Positions 17,669 to 27,184 of a stretch of 43,726 nt of DNA are shown here, in pieces (positions within the stretch are counted from its first letter, which is position 1; each line of letters starts with the position of its first letter). Below the pieces are notes generated by a model, which did not search any database, was not told the origin of the DNA, and saw only the letters and a program-made list of their open reading frames with translations. A program made the position numbers and the translations under genes. The stretch is taken from contig NZ_NJPP01000002.1 of the NCBI RefSeq assembly GCF_002778015.1, positions 69,365-113,090 of the forward strand, read 5' to 3'. The DNA is from Bartonella tribocorum (GTDB taxonomy: Bacteria; Pseudomonadota; Alphaproteobacteria; Rhizobiales; Rhizobiaceae).

Positions 17669-18415
17669 ATGAAGTGGAAAGAACAAGCTGTTATTCTTGG
17701 TGTGCGCCAATATGGTGAAACAAGCGTTATTCTTGAGATTATGACGCGTGAACGTGGTCGTTATATGGGGGTGGTAAAAGGGGGGCGTTCGCGTCGTATG
17801 GCAGCTCTTCTTCAACCCGGAAATTTTGTGGAGGCTGAATGGAGTGCGCGTTTAGAAGAACATTTGGGACTTTTTCGCCTTGAAGCTCTTGATTTACATG
17901 CGGCACGATTAATCTGTCTACCAGAAGCACTGTATGCTTTGCAATTGATTGCTTTTCATTTACGGCTTCTTCCCGAGCGTGATCCGCACCCCGTTTTATA
18001 TGATATTTTATACCTTTTTATGCAGAATTTTGATGAACCATTTATCAATGCAGAATTGCTGGTACGTTTTGAAATGCGGCTTCTTGAAGAACTCGGGTTT
18101 GGTCTTGATTTATCTTGTTGTGCTGCAACTGGTTGCCAAGAAAAACTTTATTACGTATCGCCAAAATCTGGACGGGCTGTCTGTGAAGAAGCAGGGGAAC
18201 CTTGGAAAAAAAAGCTTCTCATTCTCCCACAGTTTCTTGTGCAAAAAGCGATCCGTCCTACTGATTTTAGGGATATAACGAATGGTTTTAACTTAACGGG
18301 TTTTTTTCTTATGCGTCATGTTTGGGAGCCACGAGATATAAAACAGCCATCAGTGCGCACGAATTTGATACAGTTGTTTGAGCGTCGATTTGGTATACAG
18401 GCATTCATTTGCTGA
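17669..18415 (+). CDS. recO: DNA repair protein RecO
   Basis: Works with RecF/RecR to load RecA at gaps and anneals single strands. The N-terminal OB-fold begins WKEQAVILGVRQYGETSVIL, with RGRYMGVVKGGRSRR. The C-terminal part has a Cys cluster (LSCCAATGCQEKLYYVSP and GRAVCEEAG) that fits the zinc site found in many RecO proteins. At 248 residues it is a usual length. It is 10 bp behind era, the standard era-recO pair, and 28 bp before panC. Confidence 0.95.
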   Translation: MKWKEQAVILGVRQYGETSVILEIMTRERGRYMGVVKGGRSRRMAALLQPGNFVEAEWSARLEEHLGLFRLEALDLHAARLICLPEALYALQLIAFHLRLLPERDPHPVLYDILYLFMQNFDEPFINAELLVRFEMRLLEELGFGLDLSCCAATGCQEKLYYVSPKSGRAVCEEAGEPWKKKLLILPQFLVQKAIRPTDFRDITNGFNLTGFFLMRHVWEPRDIKQPSVRTNLIQLFERRFGIQAFIC

Positions 18416-18443
18416 TCTGATAATAATGGAATAAAATGGGAAA

Positions 18444-19304
18444 ATGAAAATTTTAAAGACAATTGCTGAAGTTCGCCAATATACTTCAGAGGAGCGGCGT
18501 TTAGGCCTTTTGATTGGTTTTGTGCCAACAATGGGAGCACTCCATGAGGGGCATCTTTCGCTAGTACAGCGTGCAAAAGCCATGTGTGATCGCGTATTGG
18601 TGTCTATTTTTGTCAATCCAAAACAATTTGGACCTCATGAAGATTTTGCCCAATATCCAAGAGATTTGAGGAGCGATTGTACTTTATTAAAAAAAGCAGG
18701 TGTTGAATGTGTTTTTGCGCCTTCTGTCGATGAAATGTGGCCATCGGGAAATGATACAATTGTGAGGGTGGAAAAATTATCACGTATTTTGATGGGAAAA
18801 TTACGTCCAGGGCATTTTTGTGGTGTAACGAGTGTTGTTGCTAAGCTTTTTAATATTGTTCAGCCCGATAAGGCTTTTTTGGGAGAAAAGGATTTTCAAC
18901 AAATTTTAATCATTCGGCGTATGGTTAAAGATTTAGCCTTTCCTGTTGAGATTGTTGGCGTTCCTATTCTACGTGAAGCAGATGGTGTTGCGCATTCTTC
19001 ACGCAATCAGTTTTTAACATTAGAAGATCGTAAAGCGGCCAAAATTATTCCTAAAAGTGGAAAAGCTGCTGAAAAGCTTTACCATGAAGGTGAACGATCG
19101 GTTGATAAATTATGCCAAACTGTTCATGATATTTTACAAAAAGAACCGCGTGCAATCATTGAAGCAATAGATTTACGGGATATGGAAACTTTATGCGCGG
19201 TCAAAGGAACACTGAATAAACCAGCAGTTTTACTTCTTACTGTCCGTTTTGGTGAGGTAAGGCTTATTGATCAATACATATTGCAAGAGAAGGGCGGAAA
19301 ATGA
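18444..19304 (+). CDS. panC: Pantothenate synthetase PanC
   Basis: Joins pantoate and beta-alanine with ATP to form pantothenate, the precursor of CoA and the ACP prosthetic group. The nucleotide-binding HIGH-like motif is in [16 protein letters not shown]; further signatures are [35 protein letters not shown] and [12 protein letters not shown]. 286 residues is normal. Its stop overlaps the panB start by 4 bp (ATGA), so the two are translationally coupled. panD, for beta-alanine, is not in the window. Confidence 0.96.
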   Translation: MKILKTIAEVRQYTSEERRLGLLIGFVPTMGALHEGHLSLVQRAKAMCDRVLVSIFVNPKQFGPHEDFAQYPRDLRSDCTLLKKAGVECVFAPSVDEMWPSGNDTIVRVEKLSRILMGKLRPGHFCGVTSVVAKLFNIVQPDKAFLGEKDFQQILIIRRMVKDLAFPVEIVGVPILREADGVAHSSRNQFLTLEDRKAAKIIPKSGKAAEKLYHEGERSVDKLCQTVHDILQKEPRAIIEAIDLRDMETLCAVKGTLNKPAVLLLTVRFGEVRLIDQYILQEKGGK

Positions 19305-20116
19305 GTATACATAAAATAGTCAAACGTATAACATCTTCTGAAATACGCGCAAGAAAGGGACAACAGCCGATTGTTTCTTTGACAGCTTATCAAGCTTATA
19401 CTGCGCGGATTGCTGATCCCTATTGCGATATCCTTTTGGTTGGTGATAGCGTTGGTATGGTTGTGTATGGGTTCGAGACAACGCTTCCTGTTAATTTAAA
19501 TATGATGATTTTACATGGGAAAGCCGTGGTGCGTGGGTCTCAAAAAGCTCTTGTCGTTATTGATATGCCTTTTGGCTCTTATGAGGAAAGTAAAGAGCAA
19601 GCTTTTTTAAATGCATCGTGTATTCTTGCCCAAACGGGATGTGGGGCTGTTAAGCTTGAAGGTGGTGTTTATATGGCGGACACAATAGATTTTTTGTGTA
19701 AACGTGGCATTCCAGTGATGGGGCATATTGGTCTCACCCCCCAAGCGATGAATCGTTTTGGAGGTTTCAAAACACAAGGGTGCAAGGAGAGCGATTGGCA
19801 AAGAATTGAAGAAGATGGAGCAGCGATTGAAGAGGCAGGTGCTTTTGCTGTTGTTTTAGAAGCAATTGTCGAGCCTTTAGCGGTGAAACTTACCAAAAAG
19901 CTTTCTATTCCTACGATCGGGATAGGCGCGTCCAATCAATGCGATGGACAAATATTGGTGATGGAAGATATGTTAGGCTATGGTTCCCATGTGCCAAAAT
20001 TTGTACGGCGTTATGGCAACCTTGAGCAAGCTATGGAAGCAGCCATCAAGAATTATGCAGAAGATGTTACATCTCGTGCTTTTCCAGCGGAAAGAGAAGT
20101 TTATAAACTAAAATAA
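19301..20116 (+). CDS. panB: 3-Methyl-2-oxobutanoate hydroxymethyltransferase PanB
   Basis: Adds a one-carbon unit from methylene-tetrahydrofolate to ketoisovalerate, making ketopantoate. Metal-site motifs [13 protein letters not shown] and [13 protein letters not shown] are present, followed by GAVKLEGG and [17 protein letters not shown], then [20 protein letters not shown]. The 271 residues match PanB. Order panC-panB with an ATGA overlap. No terminator was seen; the 596-bp spacer downstream appears decayed. Confidence 0.96.
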   Translation: MSIHKIVKRITSSEIRARKGQQPIVSLTAYQAYTARIADPYCDILLVGDSVGMVVYGFETTLPVNLNMMILHGKAVVRGSQKALVVIDMPFGSYEESKEQAFLNASCILAQTGCGAVKLEGGVYMADTIDFLCKRGIPVMGHIGLTPQAMNRFGGFKTQGCKESDWQRIEEDGAAIEEAGAFAVVLEAIVEPLAVKLTKKLSIPTIGIGASNQCDGQILVMEDMLGYGSHVPKFVRRYGNLEQAMEAAIKNYAEDVTSRAFPAEREVYKLK

Positions 20117-20712
20117 ACTTTTGTTTAAGGTGAACAGTTTGACAAGAGGACATTTGCTGTTTTGATAATGAAAGTGCATGATTTCATATATTTTTGTATG
20201 TAATTTTAGCTGTGATTTTTTTTATTGCTTTCATGGGGGCATTCTCTCATGCAAAATAGAACGCTGTTGAGGGGATAATTTGCATGCTTTTAAAAAAGAA
20301 ACATTGAGACACCTCATTTCACATTCGCGATAGTGCCTATGAATGGTATGATGGTGAAGTCTCGAAGAACTGTATAAAACTATAAAGCGCGATCATCTTT
20401 ATGCTTCCTAAAAAAGCAAGCGGGTACCCATCACACCTTTGCCAACTTCCAATGTTGCGGACAACGCTTGCGTAGCACTTGAAATGGTCCATAAGAAGCA
20501 TTTTTAGCTCTTTCTTATACAAATTTTACCCATACTTTTCTCATCATTTATGATGTGCAAGCAAACGATTTTTGTTGATGCCATATAAGAAGGTCTGAAA
20601 TGAGTAAATCCTACGACATTTGAGACTCTTATTCAACATGAAAAACAATGAATTATTATTATAAATCAGTGTGATGAGTTTTTAATGATAAGGAATCAAC
20701 AATGCAAAGAGT
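20117..20712. other. 596-bp spacer between panB and the HD-domain gene
   Basis: No intact gene. The middle (about 20311-20510) contains broken plus-strand reading frames with a resemblance to PAP2/class A acid phosphatase motifs, annotated separately. The rest is A+T-rich sequence without recognisable signals. Confidence 0.6.
20311..20510 (+). pseudogene. Possible relic of a PAP2 / class A acid phosphatase gene
   Basis: Plus-strand frames interrupted by stops and shifts read SKNCIKL, then LPKKASGYPS (ending at 20433), then in other frames HHTFANF and VALEMVHKKH (20472-20501). The order resembles KPC..LPKxASYPSGHTTFxx..ALAEMVPEKK of class A nonspecific acid phosphatases, with the Gly of PSGH lost and frameshifts after it. 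The match is by eye, short and weak; it may be chance. Confidence 0.3.
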
Positions 20713-21330
20713 CTATAATTTTTGGACATCCAAGTCATTAAAGCGCGTTAAAAATGCGTTTTCAATTTGTTGGGTAGAGTAGGGGTGTAAATTAAGATCA
20801 TCGGATGAAATATTATTGGGAGAGCCAAAATAGCGAAGGGCTTCTTCTATATTAAATCCAGCAAGCATGATCGCTTCATGATATGCAGCAATACGATCGG
20901 CTTGTTTGATTTTTTTTAAAAGTTTTTGAGAAAGATCAACGGGAAGAGAAAAGCGCATATGGATCGCATCTTGGATGCACTTTTCAATGCGTTCATATTG
21001 TTTTCCTATGATAGCTTTAAAGGGTGAAATCATATCACCGATAACATATTCTGGTGCATCATGAAGAAGAGCACAGAGACATTCATTTCTCGGCGACTGT
21101 GGAAAAAGTTTTTGAAATATTTGTTCGACCAAAAGTGAATGTTGTGCAACAGAATAGGCATGCTCTCCTCGTGTTTGACCATTCCACCGTGCCACACGAG
21201 CAAGTCCATGGGCAATATCTTCAATTTCAATATCAAAAGGAGAAGGATTGAGAAGATCAAGTCTGCGTCCAGAGAGCATTCTTTGCCAAGCGCGTGCTTC
21301 TCCACTTTTTAATAATTCAGCTTTAGCCAT
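20713..21330 (-). CDS. HD-domain hydrolase, YfbR-like (putative 5'-nucleotidase)
   Basis: Metal-dependent phosphohydrolase of the HD superfamily. HD ligands are visible in GEHAYSVAQHSLLVEQIF, in LLHDAPEYVIGDMISPFK and in the later Asp of KKIKQADRIAAYHEA. This layout resembles E. coli YfbR 5'-deoxynucleotidase, with the N-terminal AWQRMLSGRRLDLLNPSPFD typical of an alphaproteobacterial subgroup. It has 205 residues. The ATG overlaps the end of the upstream YgfZ-like gene by 8 bp, so the pair is translationally coupled. The substrate is unproven. Confidence 0.85.
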   Translation of the reverse strand: MAKAELLKSGEARAWQRMLSGRRLDLLNPSPFDIEIEDIAHGLARVARWNGQTRGEHAYSVAQHSLLVEQIFQKLFPQSPRNECLCALLHDAPEYVIGDMISPFKAIIGKQYERIEKCIQDAIHMRFSLPVDLSQKLLKKIKQADRIAAYHEAIMLAGFNIEEALRYFGSPNNISSDDLNLHPYSTQQIENAFLTRFNDLDVQKL

Positions 21331-22195
21331 GTGTATTTTCTACAGTATTTTCAGGAAAGGTAAAATTCATATTTTCAGCAATATGTATGGTGACAGGAAT
21401 GTTTTTGACGCTAAAGGGAATGTTATGATCCATAGTATCTTTGACATGGTCAATACGCATTAAAGCAAGAGCCTCATTTGCAACACATGTTGCCAAGTGA
21501 CCAAGTACTTTTGTTCCTGCTGCAATGCTCGATTGAGGGGGGAGATCAAACTGACTTTTTATAATTAAAATACGGCGGCGTATAGCGCGGCGATGGTGCA
21601 TTCGTGAAACAATTTCTTGTCCAATATAACACCCTTTGTTGAATGCAAGTCCATTGATTTGATCATAATTAATATCATGAGGAAAGACTTTGCCAATTTC
21701 ATAGTCTTGACCACTTTCTGCAATTGCATAACGGATACGCAATTGATTCCATGGGGCATAATCTTCTGAAGCTAAAAAAGGGACTTTGCCGTAGATTCGG
21801 ATGATTTTTTCTTGTTGTGGGAAGCGTTTATCAACAAAATATGAATCAAAATTTAAAGTATCTGATTCATTTTTCCAAGAAACGGTGACAATCTCTTGTA
21901 ATGGTTGTATAATTTCTACTTTTTTACGCAGTTTATAGAGCAACAGACGCTTGTAGAGTATATCAGCCAAAGACATCACAATATCAATAAAATAACCATC
22001 CTCTCTTTTTCCGATAAGAAAATCAGCAAGAACCTTTCCTTGTGGGGATAAGAGGGCTCCAGGGAAAAGTCCTTGGGGAGTAATTTTTTTGACATCTGTT
22101 GTGATCAGGGATTGTAAAAAATCTGTTGCTTCTTCACCTGTAATTTGAATAATTCCACGGTTTTTTAAGCAAATGGCGTTTGGTTTTTCAATCAT
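21323..22195 (-). CDS. ygfZ: Folate-binding YgfZ-like protein (GcvT-related, Fe-S cluster maintenance)
   Basis: Family proteins bind tetrahydrofolate and support repair or assembly of certain Fe-S enzymes. The diagnostic YgfZ motif is present as KGCYIGQEIVSRMHHR; upstream are GIIQITGEEATDFLQSLITT and LSPQGKVLADFLIG of the GcvT-like fold. ATG 22195 is chosen (AAAGG about eight bases upstream; 290 residues); the frame is open from TTG 22216. It is divergent from the dihydroorotase-family gene across 65 bp, and its 3' end overlaps the HD hydrolase. A link with Fe-S demands of the heme/iron lifestyle is inference. Confidence 0.9.
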   Translation of the reverse strand: MIEKPNAICLKNRGIIQITGEEATDFLQSLITTDVKKITPQGLFPGALLSPQGKVLADFLIGKREDGYFIDIVMSLADILYKRLLLYKLRKKVEIIQPLQEIVTVSWKNESDTLNFDSYFVDKRFPQQEKIIRIYGKVPFLASEDYAPWNQLRIRYAIAESGQDYEIGKVFPHDINYDQINGLAFNKGCYIGQEIVSRMHHRRAIRRRILIIKSQFDLPPQSSIAAGTKVLGHLATCVANEALALMRIDHVKDTMDHNIPFSVKNIPVTIHIAENMNFTFPENTVENTHG

Positions 22196-22260
22196 GGTTC
22201 TTGCCTTTCTGCTCAAAGTTCCATAATCGATAAGTGAGCAATATGTAAGGAGCTTGGCCT

Positions 22261-23589
22261 ATGTTTAAAACATTTGATACAATTTTTAAAGGTGCAACAC
22301 TTGTGAATCATGATGGAAGAAGCAAGCGTGATATTGGTGTGACAAATGGCCGTATTGCTGCAATTGGCGATCTTACATGTGTTTCGGCTGGTGAGGTGAT
22401 TGATTGTACGGGGCTTCATATTTTGCCGGGAATTATTGATAGTCAAGTGCATTTTCGTGAGCCAGGCAATGAATATAAGGAGGATTTAGAAAGTGGATCG
22501 TATTCTGCGGTGTTAGGAGGGGTTACAGCAGTGTTTGAGATGCCTAATACCAATCCATTGACAACATCAGAAGAAACATTAAGCGATAAGGTTAAGCGCG
22601 GATTTCATCGAATGCATTGTGACTTTGCATTTTGGGTTGGAGGAACGCGTGAAAATGCTCATGAACTGTCTGAGTTAGAAAGACTTCCTGGTGCAGCGGG
22701 AATTAAAGTTTTTATGGGGTCTTCTACCGGAGATCTTTTGGTCGATGATGATGAAAGTGTACGTCTTATTTTGAAAAATACACGCCGTCGTGCAGCTTTT
22801 CATTCTGAAGATGAGGAAAGGCTCAAAGAGCGTAAAGTGCTGCGTATTGAAGGGGATGCATCCTCGCATCCCATTTGGCGTGATGAGATTGCAGCGTTAA
22901 AGTGTACGCAGCGTTTGGTAAAAATTGCCCATGAGACGAAAGCACGCATTCATGTATTACATCTTTCGACAGAAGAAGAAATTGATTTTCTAAAAAAACA
23001 TAAAGATATTGCAACAATTGAAGTGACACACCATCATTTGACTCTTACGGCGGATGATTATAAGCAGTTTGGTACATTAATTCAGATGAATCCACCTATT
23101 CGCGAATCGCGCCACCGTGAAGCCCTTTGGTATGGTGTTCAACAGGGGATTATTGATGTTTTAGGCTCAGATCATGCGCCTCATACCCTTGAGGACAAGC
23201 TTCAATCTTATCCCTCTTCACCTTCAGGAATGACAGGAGTACAAACAACAGCAGCAATTATGTTGACACATGTGAATGCAGGAAAGATATCCCTTGAGCG
23301 TTTTGTTGATCTCACGTCACATGGCCCTAGTCGTATTTTTGGTATAAGCTGTAAAGGACGTCTTGCTGTCGGATATGATGCTGATTTAACCATTGTTGAT
23401 CTGAAGCGTGAAGAAATTATTACGAATGGCTTAATTGGTTCGCGTGCCGGCTGGACACCTTATGATGGCCAAAAGGTCAAAGGTTGGCCTGTCGGGACTA
23501 TTATCCGTGGTATGCGCGTTATGTGGGAAGGTGAAATTGTCACACCTTCACAAGGAGAGCCTATTAAATTTATAGAAACTTTGGTGTAA
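22261..23589 (+). CDS. pyrC: Dihydroorotase-family amidohydrolase
   Basis: Cyclic amidohydrolase; annotated relatives interconvert carbamoyl-aspartate and dihydroorotate in pyrimidine synthesis. In 442 residues, the likely metal and catalytic positions are His64 (DSQVHFREPG, 60-69), Lys149 (GAAGIKVFMG, probably carboxylated), His181 (FHSEDEERL), His231/His234 (HVLHLST) and Asp304 (LGSDHAPHT). The first His of the usual HxH pair is Gln62 here. The C-terminal composite domain ends with the usual PYDGQKVKGWPVGTIIRG. AAGGAG lies upstream of the ATG. Rhizobiales commonly also have a pyrC beside pyrB, so this copy could be the working enzyme, a paralogue with another substrate, or one with altered metal content. 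Confidence 0.85.
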   Translation: MFKTFDTIFKGATLVNHDGRSKRDIGVTNGRIAAIGDLTCVSAGEVIDCTGLHILPGIIDSQVHFREPGNEYKEDLESGSYSAVLGGVTAVFEMPNTNPLTTSEETLSDKVKRGFHRMHCDFAFWVGGTRENAHELSELERLPGAAGIKVFMGSSTGDLLVDDDESVRLILKNTRRRAAFHSEDEERLKERKVLRIEGDASSHPIWRDEIAALKCTQRLVKIAHETKARIHVLHLSTEEEIDFLKKHKDIATIEVTHHHLTLTADDYKQFGTLIQMNPPIRESRHREALWYGVQQGIIDVLGSDHAPHTLEDKLQSYPSSPSGMTGVQTTAAIMLTHVNAGKISLERFVDLTSHGPSRIFGISCKGRLAVGYDADLTIVDLKREEIITNGLIGSRAGWTPYDGQKVKGWPVGTIIRGMRVMWEGEIVTPSQGEPIKFIETLV

Positions 23590-23998
23590 ACAGCATAAGT
23601 TTTATCTTGTTATGCCAAAAACATCATCTTTTATAGAGTAATAATGTGATATAAGACATATCAGCTTCTTTAACATGTCAGTATTTTAGTATGTGATGAA
23701 TGTTCTTAGGTTTTTTTGTAGAGTTTCACAGCACATCACATGGTGGAAAGCCAAGTAGAACGCACGAGCATTTGGGCTATTTACAAACCATATTGGATTA
23801 AGAATCTTCATCCTTTGAAGATAGGGAGGAAGCCAAAGAGTAATTTTTACAGAGAAAAGGTACTTATAAGAATAAAAACATATCAAGGCACTCTTCTTCA
23901 AAAGTTTTTTATTTTCAAAAGCAACTTATTGATCTCTTCATTTGTGAGGGGGGCATCATTGATATCGCTTAAATTGAAGCAGATGCTTTTCATACAGG
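23590..23998. other. 409-bp spacer downstream of the dihydroorotase-family gene
   Basis: Convergent spacer with no supported gene. Open stretches on either strand (for example 23740-24018 plus) lack ribosome sites and recognisable motifs. A short GCATAA...TTATGC inverted pair just after the pyrC stop is too weak, and without a T-run, to call a terminator. Confidence 0.6.
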
Positions 23999-24370
23999 TT
24001 AGTTGTTATAATGCATGAGAAGATTTTCGGATAAAGTTCTTCCTTCTTCAATGTATCTTTGATTGGCTTCAATGGCTGCTTGTGTACAATGATGATAATT
24101 TTCTGAAAAAGCGCGATAGGCTTCATTAAATGCTTCATAAAAATAAGCGCGCCTTTGTGGGATGGGGTGTTCTGCTTCAATCAGTGCGTTCATATAGTCA
24201 TACCATTGGCTGGTTTGAGGTTCACAAAGATTTTGGAGAGAATGCAATGATCCCAAAATTTCTGCGAGACGAAGTAATTTTTTTTCATAAGGTGGAGATT
24301 GTTGTGCGAAGGTTGGCATTGAAACAACAAGAAATATTAAAAGAATGATTTTTCTCAATTTATTCCACAT
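23999..24370 (-). CDS. TIGR02301-type small exported protein
   Basis: Conserved alphaproteobacterial protein of unknown function. It has a signal peptide (basic MWNKLRKI, hydrophobic run, SMPTFAQQ) and the family pattern PPYEKKLLRLAEILGSLHSL, LCEPQTSQWYDYMNALIEAE, RRAYFYEAFNEAYRAF and the end RYIEEGRTLSENLL. Two cysteines in the mature part (NLCEP; HHCTQ) could form a disulfide in the periplasm. 123 residues matches the family. It stands alone, convergent with the pyrC-family gene. Confidence 0.8.
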   Translation of the reverse strand: MWNKLRKIILLIFLVVSMPTFAQQSPPYEKKLLRLAEILGSLHSLQNLCEPQTSQWYDYMNALIEAEHPIPQRRAYFYEAFNEAYRAFSENYHHCTQAAIEANQRYIEEGRTLSENLLMHYNN

Positions 24371-24850
24371 TATTTTGTATTACTTTCTTTGAATAAAGCT
24401 CTGTACAGATAAAATAATTTTGTCATAAGAACGATGTTAAAAAATAGGGTTAATTGCGACATTGTTCTCAATGATTGGTTACAAAATATAGGGCGTAAAA
24501 GACAGTAAGGAACCCATTGTGGAATATTAAAATACTGATGAAGCTTTTTGTGTGGTTAGAATTTTTAAGATTTGCTTCCTGTAATCTATTTTTCATATAA
24601 ATATTCATTGCCTATGGAATTTTTTCTAAACTCCTTTTTTCAAGGAGGGGGGAGCTCTCTATCTATAGAATGCTTTTGTCAAATCAAATAAAAGAGATTG
24701 TTTTTATGATAAATGATGGATACAGCTTCACTTACAATAGGGAAGAAGAATTTAACTATAAGGTAAAAGTTTTAGTCTAAACCGCATAATGCGATCATTT
24801 GAGATAAGAGATATCTAAGGAGCAGTGCGTAATATCGTTTACGGAGTATA
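24371..24850. other. 480-bp divergent spacer before cysS
   Basis: No gene recognised. A small hairpin CTCCTT-TTTTC-AAGGAG lies at 24631-24647 but is followed by G's, not T's. CGCATAATGCG near 24784 is an 11-bp palindrome. The cysS leader probably starts in the right third, but no clear promoter stands out. Confidence 0.55.
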
Positions 24851-26362
24851 ATGATGAGTAAGTTGCGACTTTATAATACGCTGACACGTAAAAAAGAAAA
24901 TTTTATACCAATAGATCCAACAAAAGTGCGTCTTTATGTTTGTGGCCCAACAATTTATGATTACGCACATATAGGAAATGCACGTCCTATCATTGTTTTT
25001 GATGTTTTATTTCGCTTATTACGTCATGTTTATGGCAATGATCATGTTTTATATGCGCGTAATATTACAGATGTTGATGATAAAATTAATGCACGAGCTG
25101 CTTGTGAATATCCAAATTTGTCACTGAATGACGCTATTCGTCAATTAACAGAACGCACATATTCTCAGTTTCAACAAGATACAATAGCGCTTGGTTGTCT
25201 CTTGCCAACCAGTCAACCACGTGCCACCGAGCATTTAGAGGAGATGCGCGTGCTCATCGAAAAATTGCTTGAAAAGGGGCATGCTTATAAAGCGGAAAAT
25301 CATATATTATTCTCTATAAATAGCATAAAAAATCCTCCCCATTATGGGGCATTTGCAAATCGTTCTTTAGATGAAATGAGGGCGGGCGCACGTATTGATG
25401 TTGCTGCTTATAAAAGGGAGGAGATGGATTTTGTTTTATGGAAGCCTTCTGTAGAAGGAGAACCAGGTTGGGAATCGCCGGGCGGAATTCCTGTTTTAGG
25501 TCGTCCAGGTTGGCATATTGAATGTTCTGCCATGTCAATGGCGAAGTTATTGGCTCCCTATGGTGGTGGTTTAACTTGTGATGATCCGATTGCAAATATT
25601 TTTGACATCCATGGGGGTGGACTTGATTTAATTTTTCCTCACCATGAAAATGAGATTGCACAAAGTTGTTCAGCTTTTGGGACAGAGCGAATGGCTAATT
25701 TTTGGATGCATAACGGCTTTTTACAAGTTGAAGGTAAAAAGATGTCAAAAAGCTTTGGCAATTTCATAACCATTCGTTCTGTATTAGAAAATGATTTTTT
25801 GGAATTTAATGGTGTTTTAGCCGATGAAATGAAGCAAAATTGGGCGGGTTTGTCTGCACGTTTTTCAATGCTTCAAACGCATTATCGTGAACCATTAAAT
25901 TGGACAGCACAGCGTTTAATGCAATCGAGCAGTGAACTGTATCGTTGGTATGAATTGCTTCGCAGTAAAAAGAGTATGATGGAAAACAATGAAGCGCTTG
26001 AATATACTTTAATAGATGCCCTCAGTGATGATCTTAATACGCCAAAAGCATTAACTCTTTTGCGAAAATTTTATAAAGCAGACGATGTTTTGGCTCTTGC
26101 GAATGGCATGAATTTATTAGGACTATTACGACAAGACTGGATTAAAGCAATAGATTGCCCATTATTTATAAAAAAAACGTCTCTTGATTCAAAATTTATT
26201 GATCAGTGCATTGCCGAAAGACTGCGGCTTATCCATAATAAAGAGTGGGAAGCTGCGGATAAAATTCGCAATGAGCTTGCAGCCGAGGGGATTCTCTTAA
26301 GAGATAGTAAGGATTCGCAAAGTGGTAAGCGTATAACTGTGTGGGAAATCAAACGACTCTAA
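24851..26362 (+). CDS. cysS: Cysteinyl-tRNA synthetase
   Basis: Class I synthetase that charges tRNA-Cys. Zinc and HIGH-type motifs occur together in [18 protein letters not shown]; further features are WHIECSAMS (Cys ligand), [20 protein letters not shown] and the KMSKS loop [13 protein letters not shown]. 503 residues is somewhat long for CysS (about 460-500), with an insertion around [17 protein letters not shown], common in alphaproteobacteria. The start is ATG-ATG at 24851 with GGAG just upstream; the second ATG (24854) is equally possible. The DUF421 gene follows 45 bp later. Confidence 0.96.
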   Translation: MMSKLRLYNTLTRKKENFIPIDPTKVRLYVCGPTIYDYAHIGNARPIIVFDVLFRLLRHVYGNDHVLYARNITDVDDKINARAACEYPNLSLNDAIRQLTERTYSQFQQDTIALGCLLPTSQPRATEHLEEMRVLIEKLLEKGHAYKAENHILFSINSIKNPPHYGAFANRSLDEMRAGARIDVAAYKREEMDFVLWKPSVEGEPGWESPGGIPVLGRPGWHIECSAMSMAKLLAPYGGGLTCDDPIANIFDIHGGGLDLIFPHHENEIAQSCSAFGTERMANFWMHNGFLQVEGKKMSKSFGNFITIRSVLENDFLEFNGVLADEMKQNWAGLSARFSMLQTHYREPLNWTAQRLMQSSSELYRWYELLRSKKSMMENNEALEYTLIDALSDDLNTPKALTLLRKFYKADDVLALANGMNLLGLLRQDWIKAIDCPLFIKKTSLDSKFIDQCIAERLRLIHNKEWEAADKIRNELAAEGILLRDSKDSQSGKRITVWEIKRL

Positions 26363-26407
26363 TTTCCCTATTCCAGCAGCTTTCATAAATTAAAGGGAGA
26401 AAGTTTG

Positions 26408-27079
26408 ATGGAATTTTTATATCATTATGGATACATCACGCTTAAGCTTTCTGTAGGTCTTGTTGCTTTCCTATTTATTTTAAGAACGACGGGTTGTGGG
26501 AGCCTTAGTCAGATGACACCCGTTGATTTGGTCAGCAATTTTGTCATGGGAGGTATTATTGGAGGAGTCATTTATAATCAGAATATTAGCAGCATTCAAT
26601 TATTGCTTGTTTTACTGATTTGGCAAATCTTGATTGCATCTTTTAATTTTTTTGCACGCTATTCAGTTTTTTTTCGTCGTCTTATTGCAGGGCAGAATGT
26701 CACATTGGTTTTAGATGGGGACTTTCAAATGGATAAGATTAAGAATTTAGGGATCAATGTTAATGATCTCATTACAATGTTACGCCTTAAAGGGTGTCAC
26801 TTACATGAAGCTGCTTTTGTGCGTTTGGAAACCAATGGGGAGTGCACTGTTATTAAAAAGGAAGAGGGTAAGAAATCAACAATTGTCGTAGAAAATGGTG
26901 AAGTTATTGATGATAGTCTAAAAGAGATTGGTAAAACAAAAAAGTGGCTTCAGGCAGAATTGAAAAAAAAGCATGTAAAAATTGAAAATTTATTTGCAGC
27001 AGAATGGTATGAGCACACAGCTCCAAATAATAAACTATATAGTGGATTATTTCTTGTTCCTTTTTCAAAAACAGTCTAA
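26408..27079 (+). CDS. DUF421 (YetF/YcaP-like) membrane protein
   Basis: Unknown function. The N-terminus has three hydrophobic segments (about 10-27, 40-58, 62-82) with LRTTGCGSLSQMTPVDLVSN. The cytoplasmic part begins with the DUF421 signature RRLIAGQNVTLVLDGDFQMD and INVNDLITMLRLKG. The tail is Lys-rich and charged. ATG 26408 with AGGGAGAAAG upstream gives 223 residues. It lies between cysS and the Atm1-type exporter; a functional link to either is not visible. YetF relatives occur in Bacillus spore and envelope contexts, which does not help here. Confidence 0.85.
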   Translation: MEFLYHYGYITLKLSVGLVAFLFILRTTGCGSLSQMTPVDLVSNFVMGGIIGGVIYNQNISSIQLLLVLLIWQILIASFNFFARYSVFFRRLIAGQNVTLVLDGDFQMDKIKNLGINVNDLITMLRLKGCHLHEAAFVRLETNGECTVIKKEEGKKSTIVVENGEVIDDSLKEIGKTKKWLQAELKKKHVKIENLFAAEWYEHTAPNNKLYSGLFLVPFSKTV

Positions 27080-27184
27080 CTTCAAACAACGAATAAGTAT
27101 AGCTTATCAGAAGCGTAAGAAACTTATAAACAACTACAGGGGGTGTTTTCCCTTTTGTGTGGATGATAGAGAAGTAAGGGCTTT

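Noticed and set aside
20337-20522. 61-codon minus-strand ORF in the panB-HD spacer
   Set aside because: No recognisable family. The opposite strand shows better, though weak, resemblance to a degraded phosphatase.
23740-24018. 92-codon plus-strand ORF downstream of the dihydroorotase-family gene
   Set aside because: Overlaps the 3' end of the TIGR02301-type gene antisense, has no Shine-Dalgarno sequence and no family resemblance.
24631-24647. CTCCTT-TTTTC-AAGGAG hairpin as a terminator
   Set aside because: Followed by a run of G, far from any upstream gene end on the plus strand, and only six base pairs.
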